Positions 6,440 through 10,682 of a DNA stretch of 10,682 nt are shown here, piece after piece (position 1 is the first letter of the stretch; every line of letters begins with the position of its first letter). The position numbers and the translations under genes are program-made. The notes beneath the pieces were generated by a model. It had not been told where the DNA came from and made no database searches. It saw only the letters and a program-made list of their open reading frames with translations. Source of the stretch: an uncultured Clostridia bacterium (GTDB taxonomy: Bacteria > Bacillota > Clostridia > Christensenellales > Borkfalkiaceae); the NCBI GenBank assembly GCA_947176485.1, contig CAMWQS010000050.1, forward strand, positions 1 through 10,682, given 5' to 3'.

Positions 6440-6468
6440 TTGACAAACGCATAAAATTATGATATAGT
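6440..6468 (+). promoter_or_regulatory. Promoter of tRNA-Ser
   Basis: TTGACA (6440-6445), a 17 bp spacer and TATAGT (6463-6468) make a strong housekeeping promoter. The expected start is near 6475, about 23 nt before the mature tRNA 5' end, leaving a short leader for RNase P removal. Confidence 0.85.
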
Positions 6469-6497
6469 AATTTGGCTTTTGAATAACTTAACTTTGA

Positions 6498-6588
6498 GCG
6501 GAAGTACCCAAGTGGCTCAAGGGGCTCCCCTGCTAAGGGAGTAGTACGGGAAACCGTAGCAAGGGTTCAAATCCCTTCTTCCGCGCCA
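6498..6588 (+). tRNA. tRNA-Ser(GCU)
   Basis: A 91-nt class II tRNA. The acceptor stem GCGGAAG (6498-6504) pairs with CTTCCGC (6578-6584), followed by discriminator G and an encoded CCA (6586-6588). The anticodon stem CTCCC/GGGAG holds the loop CTGCTAA, giving anticodon GCU (6532-6534), which reads AGC and AGU serine codons. A long variable arm (TACGG-gaaa-CCGTA, about 6544-6558) is characteristic of tRNA-Ser. The T arm is AAGGG-TTCAAAT-CCCTT (6561-6577). It has its own promoter. Its last 21 bases recur exactly at 6754-6774. Confidence 0.97.
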
Positions 6589-6627
6589 TAATTAACCCTT
6601 TGGTTTTTTTGCCAAAGGGTTAATTAT
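6588..6627 (+). terminator. Hairpin directly after tRNA-Ser
   Basis: A perfect 16 bp stem begins at the final A of the CCA (6588-6603 with 6612-6627) around an 8-nt T-rich loop. It is followed by only a few T residues, so it may act as a weak terminator or a 3' processing guide for the tRNA precursor. Confidence 0.6.
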
Positions 6628-6643
6628 TTCTTGGACGGATACT

Positions 6644-6763
6644 AAGGGATTTGAGGGGAGGCAAGCATACTTTATATGCGTAGGTCGGCGGGCTCTACCG
6701 CCGACTTGACAGCAATTGACTTTTGCTGTCAACCGTGCGCGCCGCCCAAGGCGCAAATCCCTT
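6644..6763. repeat. 120 bp four-hairpin structured element with 10 bp inverted ends
   Basis: AAGGGATTTG (6644-6653) and its exact complement (6754-6763) close a segment with four perfect internal hairpins. They are GCATA/TATGC (6665-6679), GTCGGCGG/CCGCCGAC (6684-6705), TTGACAGCAA/TTGCTGTCAA (6706-6732) and GCGCC/GGCGC (6739-6754, overlapping the closing stem by one base). There is no reading frame of note. The right end lies inside a duplicate of the tRNA-Ser 3' end. It could be a structured RNA, a MITE-like palindromic repeat, or the remnant of something integrated at the tRNA; the sequence alone does not decide. Confidence 0.55.
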
Positions 6764-6774
6764 CTTCCGCGCCA
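6754..6774 (+). repeat. Exact 21 bp copy of the tRNA-Ser 3' end (att-like)
   Basis: Identical to 6568-6588, from the T loop through the acceptor strand, discriminator and CCA, at a distance of 186 bp. No matching 5' half (GCGGAAG) occurs nearby, so it is not a second tRNA. Direct duplication of a tRNA 3' end is the usual footprint of site-specific integration, although the enclosed segment is far too short to encode an integrase. Confidence 0.8.
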
Positions 6775-6809
6775 AAAAACAGAGTAGGCTTTTGCTTGCT
6801 CTGTTTTTT
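6774..6809 (+). terminator. Strong intrinsic terminator after the tRNA-Ser region
   Basis: A 16 bp stem (6774-6789 with 6794-6809, two G-T wobbles near the tip) starts with six A and ends with six T, around a TTTT loop. This is a classical terminator that works in either direction. It probably ends transcription from the tRNA promoter. Confidence 0.88.
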
Positions 6810-6830
6810 AAATTCTACTTTTATTCGATA

Positions 6831-6869
6831 GCTTTCCTATTTACGAAAGCGAGCTTTCAGTGGTATAAT
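6831..6869 (+). promoter_or_regulatory. Extended -10 promoter and repeated half-sites upstream of the XRE gene
   Basis: TGGTATAAT (6861-6869) is an extended -10 element; the -35 region (TTACGA, 6841-6846) is poor. Three copies of one half-site surround it: GCTTTC (6831-6836), its inverse GAAAGC (6845-6850), and GCTTTC again (6853-6858). The last two form a perfect palindrome with a 2 bp centre inside the promoter spacer. Autoregulation by the encoded HTH protein is a reasonable inference. Confidence 0.55.
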
Positions 6870-6887
6870 GCGTGCAGAGGTTAAACT

Positions 6888-7664
6888 ATGAACGATTACA
6901 AGTTCGGCAATTTTATCTGTTATCTAAGAACGGAAAACGGGCTTTCGCAGTCTCAGCTTGGCGATATGATGGGCGTAAGCAATAAAGCTGTAAGCAAGTG
7001 GGAAATGGGCGTTTCAAAGCCCCGCCCCGCTATGCTAGTTGCGCTTGCGACCTTTTTCGGCGTAACGGTTGAGGAACTGCTAGCCGGTGAAAGAAACGCG
7101 GAAACGGAAAAAGAAGGAAGCGAAAAAAGCAATGATAACTCAATAAAACTTTGGGCCGGCGAATATCTTAAAAAGAAAAAACGCGGACGTATTGCAGTTT
7201 TAACGGCAGCACTTCTTCCGCTAGTCTTGTTCGCCTGGATAGGAATTGTCTTAGGGATTAATCCAGACGATAAGGTCGTGGGTCCGATTGGAACGATGGT
7301 TATATTCCTTGCCGAGGCAATCGCCATTACGCTTATTATCGTTTTTTACTGTTCTGCAAGAAGATTAAAGCGTTTTCTATACGCTGCCTATCACGAGCAA
7401 AAGGAAGAAATTACGGCAATTCTATCACCGAAAAAAGAAAAAGTTCCCATGCTTAAATGGGAAAAAAATTGTACTATAATAAGCTGTTCAATAATTTCGC
7501 TGTGTTATGTTTTAAGGCTTATAGTCCTCTGCTTAGTCGAAACGTCTAATATATTACGCATATTTAATATAGCGTTTTTAATACCCGCATGCTTGGCGAG
7601 TATTCTTGCAATTATCGTTTTAATTCATTACTATATAAGAGCGCACAAAATTAATAAGCGATAA
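6888..7664 (+). CDS. Membrane-anchored XRE-family transcriptional regulator
   Basis: The 258-residue product has an N-terminal HTH_3/Cro-type domain (about 6-66). It includes GLSQSQLGDMMGVSNKAVSKWEMGVSKP, where the recognition helix follows the turn at Gly29, and the family end-motif TVEELLAGE. A charged linker (67-100, many Glu and Lys) leads to four predicted membrane segments near 102-123, 134-155, 196-217 and 224-250, separated by a basic cytoplasmic loop (156-192). The DNA-binding domain would therefore be tethered to the inner face of the membrane. The C-terminal part resembles no enzyme I recognise and may sense membrane state or a ligand. The start ATG (6888-6890) follows AGAGG at 7 nt. 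The gene is monocistronic, with its own promoter carrying likely autoregulatory half-sites, and ends at a shared terminator. Confidence 0.9.
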   Translation: MNDYKFGNFICYLRTENGLSQSQLGDMMGVSNKAVSKWEMGVSKPRPAMLVALATFFGVTVEELLAGERNAETEKEGSEKSNDNSIKLWAGEYLKKKKRGRIAVLTAALLPLVLFAWIGIVLGINPDDKVVGPIGTMVIFLAEAIAITLIIVFYCSARRLKRFLYAAYHEQKEEITAILSPKKEKVPMLKWEKNCTIISCSIISLCYVLRLIVLCLVETSNILRIFNIAFLIPACLASILAIIVLIHYYIRAHKINKR

Positions 7665-7677
7665 CGATAGCGTAAAA

Positions 7678-7709
7678 AAGCAGCCCGTCTGAATTCAGAC
7701 GGGCTGCTT
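7678..7709. terminator. Bidirectional terminator (perfect 32 bp palindrome)
   Basis: The 32 bp sequence is a perfect palindrome centred on GAATTC (14 bp stem if a 4-nt AATT loop is left). It has an A run to the left (7674-7679) and a T-rich stretch to the right (7708-7721). It separates the convergent XRE gene and the leftward lipoprotein operon and can end both transcripts. Confidence 0.9.
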
Positions 7710-7752
7710 ATATTTTAATTTCTTTACAAAGTAAACCATATCTACAAGACCA

Positions 7753-8259
7753 TTATTCAAGGCTGAGGGTTACTTGCACGAGGCCTTCGCCGGCGCAGAG
7801 GAAAGCGCGGAGTTCGGAAACGGAATAGTTTTCTATTCTTCCGAGGCGCGTGTACGACCAAGAATTGCTGCCGTAGAATAAAACTATTTGGTTGGAAGAA
7901 TACAGTATGACGTCGCCCGCTTGTGTTGTCAGCTCGGTATCGCTATTCGGCAGAGTGTGCCCCAAGGCCCCCACCTTTTCAAACCCGCCGTAGTCGTTTG
8001 CGGTGTAAACGATATCGCCCTTCTTCAAAATTTCCAATAGTGCGCGGGTTGAAGAATTATCTTCAAGCGTTACCTTAACTTTGTTGCCGTTTATAGTAAG
8101 ATACGTTTCCGTTACCTCCTCCCCGTCGTTTTCGGTCGGCGTTTCGGTTGAAGTGCCGTTGCCGTTCGGCGGCGTTGACTGCGCGGGTGTATCCGTACAA
8201 CCCGCAAAAGCAAATAACGACGCAACGGTTATTAAAATTAGCACTAACAGTTTTTTCAT
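7753..8259 (-). CDS. Cyclophilin-like-fold lipoprotein
   Basis: The 168-residue product begins with a lipoprotein signal peptide: MKK, a hydrophobic core and the lipobox AFAGC, with Cys21 as the lipidation site. A Pro/Thr/Asn/Glu-rich linker (22-50) follows. The folded part (52-168) resembles the bacterial cyclophilin-like (Cyclophil_like) domain: LTINGNKVKVTLEDNSSTRALLEIL, then GGFEKVGALGHTLP, then AGDVILYSSNQIVLFYGSNSWSYTRLGRI. These bacterial relatives are not established prolyl isomerases and their role is unknown. It should be anchored outside the cell membrane. It is the last gene of the leftward operon, starting 3 bp after the stop of the hydrolase gene without an evident ribosome site, which suggests translational coupling. 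The frameshift in the gene upstream could therefore also lower its expression. Confidence 0.85.
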   Translation of the reverse strand: MKKLLVLILITVASLFAFAGCTDTPAQSTPPNGNGTSTETPTENDGEEVTETYLTINGNKVKVTLEDNSSTRALLEILKKGDIVYTANDYGGFEKVGALGHTLPNSDTELTTQAGDVILYSSNQIVLFYGSNSWSYTRLGRIENYSVSELRAFLCAGEGLVQVTLSLE

Positions 8260-8262
8260 AGA

Positions 8263-9242
8263 TTATTTCGCGGCAAAATTCTTTTTAAAGAAATCTTCAA
8301 GCTTATCAAACGGAATTATATCCTTTCTGTCATACAAATCGGTATGAACGGCGTCGGGAATAATAAGCAATTCTTTATTTTCGCCTTTTAAGCTTTTGAA
8401 CGCATCTTTACTGAAATAGCAAGAGTGCGCTTTTTCTCCGTGCATAACGAGTACGGCACTCCGTATTTCGCTGCTGTAAGCGAGTATAGGCATATTGATA
8501 AACGAAAGCGCGGATGTCTTGTTCCAACCGCCGTTTGAATTCAGCGAGCGTTTGTGATAGCCGCGCTTGGTTTTATAGTAGTCGTAATAGTCCTTTACGT
8601 AAAACGGAGCGTCTTCGGGAAGGGGGTCTACTACCCCGCCGCCCAATTCGTAACTGCCGTTTTTATAATCGATAATGCGTTGAGCGTTCAACGCCTTCTT
8701 CGTTTCGTAGCGCGCCCCTTCGCTGTCTGCAAATCAAAGTATCCTTTGGCGTTCACCCTCGTCATATCGTACATAGTTGAAGCGACGGTCGCTTTAATTC
8801 TCGTATCGATAACCGCTGCGTTGAGTGCCATACCGCCCCAACCGCAAATACCTATAATTCCTATCTTTTCGGGGTCGACGTCATCACGGCAAGAAAGGTA
8901 ATCTACCGCCGCGCAAAAATCTTCGGTGTTAATATCAGGGGAAGCAACGTATCTCGGCTGCCCGCCGCTCTCCCCCGTAAAGGAAGGGTCGAAGGCAATA
9001 GTAAGAAAGCCGCGCTCCGCCATTTCTTGTGCGTAAAGCCCGGACGACTGTTCCTTTACCGCACCGAACGGTCCACATACCGCAATAGCGGGAAGCTTGC
9101 CTTTTGCGTTCTTCGGAACATACAAGTCCGCCGCAAGCGTTATGCCGTAACGGTTGTGAAAGGTTACTTTTTCGTGGTCAACCTTTTCGCTTTTCTTAAA
9201 AACTTTATCCCATTCTTTCGTTAAGTTTAATTTTTCTCCCAT
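8263..9242 (-). pseudogene. Alpha/beta hydrolase gene interrupted by a one-base frameshift
   Basis: Two adjacent frames encode one alpha/beta hydrolase (YcjY/dienelactone-hydrolase-like). The first (from ATG 9240-9242, SD AAGGAG nine bases upstream) covers the N-terminus and the nucleophile elbow GICGWGG, with Cys133 in the nucleophile position as in dienelactone hydrolases. It then runs out of frame after GYFD (167-170) into a short Arg-rich tail ending at 8688. The downstream frame resumes at the complement of 8730 with ADSEGARYETKKALNAQR and continues to the stop at 8263-8265. It contains the second half of the fold, SAVLVMHGEKAHS and the likely catalytic His in AVHTDLYD. The span of 980 bases is one short of 327 codons, so a single base lost near 8731-8733 explains it. 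Either a real recent mutation or a sequencing/assembly error is possible. The ATG directly abuts the acetyltransferase stop. Confidence 0.85.
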
Positions 9243-9818
9243 CTATCTGCACTCCTTAATCGTTTTAATTATTTTTGCGGGCACTCCGCCGACGACGGTG
9301 TTTGCGGGAACGTCCTTGGTTACGACAGCACCCGCGGCGACTACCGCGCCGTTACCGATAGTTACGCCCGAAAGGATAGTTGCGTGCGCGCCTATCCAAA
9401 CCCCGTTGCCGATTTTTACGGGGGCGGGAAGCATACTTCCGCGCTTTTCGGGAATTAAATCGTGATTAAGCGTAGCTATAACTACTTGCTGACCTATAAG
9501 CACGTCGTCGCCTATTTCAATTCCGCCTTGGTCTTGAAAGCAACATCCCGAATTGATAAACACGTTTTTGCCGACCGTTACGTTTTGCCCGTAATCGGCG
9601 TAAAACGGCGGAAACAAGCCGAAGCTATCGTCAACCTTTTGCCCGATAAGCTCGGAAAAAAGCTCCCTTAATTCTTCCGCAGTGTGGAAGGTATTGTTAA
9701 TTTCAGCCGTGATTTTTCGCGCCCTTTGCGCCGCGTCGTGCATATGAAGGTGCGCTTCGGAATTAGCCTCTATATACGCCTTTCCTTTCATCAATTTTTT
9801 GAACTGTTCGGTATTCAT
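9243..9818 (-). CDS. Sugar O-acetyltransferase, LacA/Maa-type left-handed beta helix
   Basis: Transfers acetyl from acetyl-CoA to a hydroxyl of a sugar or similar acceptor in the cytoplasm. The 191-residue product starts with the helical Mac domain found in maltose/galactoside acetyltransferases (about 8-60, KGKAYIEANSEAHLHMHDAAQRA). Hexapeptide repeats of the left-handed beta helix follow (about 75-170: VTVGKNVFINSGC, IEIGDDVLIGQQV, VKIGNGVWIGAHATILSGVTIGNGAVVAAGAVV). His119 in ATLNHD sits at the position of the catalytic histidine of the family. The closing VVGGVPAKIIK is also typical. The natural acceptor cannot be told from sequence. It lies 7 bp after the PhnP-like gene, with an AGAGG ribosome site overlapping that gene's end, and its TAG stop directly touches the ATG of the hydrolase gene. 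Confidence 0.93.
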   Translation of the reverse strand: MNTEQFKKLMKGKAYIEANSEAHLHMHDAAQRARKITAEINNTFHTAEELRELFSELIGQKVDDSFGLFPPFYADYGQNVTVGKNVFINSGCCFQDQGGIEIGDDVLIGQQVVIATLNHDLIPEKRGSMLPAPVKIGNGVWIGAHATILSGVTIGNGAVVAAGAVVTKDVPANTVVGGVPAKIIKTIKECR

Positions 9819-9825
9819 ATTGCTT

Positions 9826-10656
9826 TTAAACCTCTATTTCCAAGCCGTCGTAGGAAACGGTTACGCCGTGCTTGTCCGCCTCCGCAACCATTTCGTCGTA
9901 GGTTTGTCCGCCGTTGTGCGAAAAATGGTTTACAACCTTCACGGTTTTTTCGTCAACGAGCCCGAGACTTTCCATTCTTTTTATGACGTCAAGGCACAGC
10001 GAAAAATTCATATGCCTTACGTAAACGTGTCCGTCAAGTCCCAAGCAGCCCGTGCAGTCGAGGGAAACCAAATCGAAGTGCCCCTCGTCCTCCAAAAGCT
10101 GCCACGCCTCCTCGGGGAAGTAACCCGTGTCGTGCGCGTAAAGAATTCTTTTGCCGCCGCAGCTTATTGAATAAAACACGGGCGAGGTATCGCCGTTATG
10201 GCTTGCGGGAAGGGGCAAAACCTTATACTTGCCGCCGACGGTAAACGCTTTGCCCGCATCCACTAAGTGAGGCGTAACCGCTCCGCCCATCCACGGGCGA
10301 AGGCTGACTTCCTTTATCTTATCGTACCCGTCCTTTGCGGCGTAGAAGCTTATAGCCCTATCCCTTCCGTGGCAAAAGTCGCGGCGGAAGTTATCGATAT
10401 CGTCAAGGTACAGATGGTCGGGGTGGCTGTGCGTTATAAGGCAATGGTCGATTTCGCTTAAATCGAAGCCGTACGCGTGCGAGTGCCACAGCGTGTCGGG
10501 GTTGAACTCGATTAAAAGCTCGCCGTCGATAAGCGCTTGCGAGCGGGAACGCATATTCCTTCCGCCGAGCGCACGCGAGAGCTTGCACACCCTACACCTG
10601 CAGCCTATCGCGGGGACGCCCTCCGCCGCTGCCGTACCTAAAAATTTAATCTTCAT
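9826..10656 (-). CDS. PhnP-like metallo-beta-lactamase-fold phosphodiesterase
   Basis: A 276-residue metal-dependent hydrolase with the full MBL fold. The motif HSHPDH (76-81) supplies ligands for two metals, with further likely ligands His153 (PASHN) and Asp176 (AHDTG), and a late His cluster VNHFSHN (242-248). The N-terminus GCRCRVC gives Cys19, Cys21 and Cys24. The same CxCxxC cluster holds a structural zinc in E. coli PhnP, which opens 5-phosphoribosyl 1,2-cyclic phosphate. The resemblance supports a cyclic-phosphate or related phosphodiester substrate, but no other phosphonate (phn) gene is visible, so the exact reaction is open. The start ATG (10654-10656) follows AAGGTG at 7 nt. It is the first visible gene of the leftward four-gene operon; the promoter would lie at or beyond the right edge. 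Confidence 0.85.
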   Translation of the reverse strand: MKIKFLGTAAAEGVPAIGCRCRVCKLSRALGGRNMRSRSQALIDGELLIEFNPDTLWHSHAYGFDLSEIDHCLITHSHPDHLYLDDIDNFRRDFCHGRDRAISFYAAKDGYDKIKEVSLRPWMGGAVTPHLVDAGKAFTVGGKYKVLPLPASHNGDTSPVFYSISCGGKRILYAHDTGYFPEEAWQLLEDEGHFDLVSLDCTGCLGLDGHVYVRHMNFSLCLDVIKRMESLGLVDEKTVKVVNHFSHNGGQTYDEMVAEADKHGVTVSYDGLEIEV

Positions 10657-10682
10657 TAAAACACCTTAAAATAATACTATAG

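Noticed and set aside
6631..6774. A second tRNA-Ser gene
   Set aside because: Only the 3' 21 bases match; there is no 5' acceptor strand, D arm or anticodon arm in the right order.
8263..8691. A separate 142-residue gene starting at a TTG
   Set aside because: Its sequence is the direct C-terminal continuation of the upstream hydrolase fragment and has homologous sequence before the TTG; no ribosome site was seen.
8688..8740. Programmed ribosomal frameshifting in the hydrolase gene
   Set aside because: No slippery heptamer or downstream structure was seen at the junction, and the family is normally encoded in one frame, so a simple one-base loss is more likely.
1..10682. CRISPR array, phage genes or conjugation genes
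   Set aside because: No regularly spaced direct repeats and no integrase, transposase, capsid or relaxase homologues were recognised.
10663..10682. A -10 promoter box (TATAGT/TATTAT on the - strand) at the right edge
   Set aside because: The -35 region would lie outside the window, so the promoter cannot be supported.

Overview
The window looks like chromosome of a Bacillota (Firmicutes), most likely an uncultured Clostridia-type organism. The reasons are indirect. DnaK lacks the insert of roughly 20-25 residues near residue 80 that Gram-negative DnaK carries. The serine dehydratase is the oxygen-labile Fe-S type. Shine-Dalgarno sites are AGGAG-like, promoters read TTGACA/TATAAT, and transcription units end in strong hairpins. 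There is no sign of phage, plasmid or CRISPR; this is mostly core chromosome with short mobile or repeat DNA in the spacers.

Layout. Positions 1-130 are AT-rich with four DnaA-box-like 9-mers and may border an origin or a DnaA-controlled gene. Positions 183-4035 hold the leftward chaperone cluster grpE-dnaK-dnaJ, without hrcA and with no CIRCE operator visible. All three spacers around these genes hold palindromic repeat DNA. The largest is a 278 bp MITE-like element with 19 bp perfect terminal inverted repeats ending in TA, set 17 bp in front of the grpE start codon. Positions 4397-5664 hold a rightward single-chain L-serine dehydratase whose consensus promoter puts the predicted +1 on the A of the start codon, so its mRNA is probably leaderless. 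A leftward SGNH hydrolase (5724-6332) has a promoter whose -35 box lies in a 16 bp palindrome.

Positions 6440-6809 hold tRNA-Ser(GCU) with its own promoter. It is followed by a hairpin, a 120 bp four-hairpin structured segment, an exact 21 bp copy of the tRNA 3' end, and a strong terminator. This is the most puzzling part of the window. Positions 6831-7709 hold a rightward membrane-anchored XRE-type regulator with repeated half-sites over its promoter.

Positions 7753-10656 form a tightly packed leftward operon, in transcription order: a PhnP-like metallo-beta-lactamase hydrolase, a LacA/Maa-type O-acetyltransferase, an alpha/beta hydrolase broken by a single-base frameshift, and a cyclophilin-like lipoprotein. 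A shared terminator lies between this operon and the regulator gene.

Functionally, GrpE, DnaK and DnaJ form one refolding machine. Serine dehydratase feeds pyruvate into central metabolism. The last operon looks like small-molecule hydrolysis and acetylation with a surface lipoprotein, but no substrate can be named from sequence.
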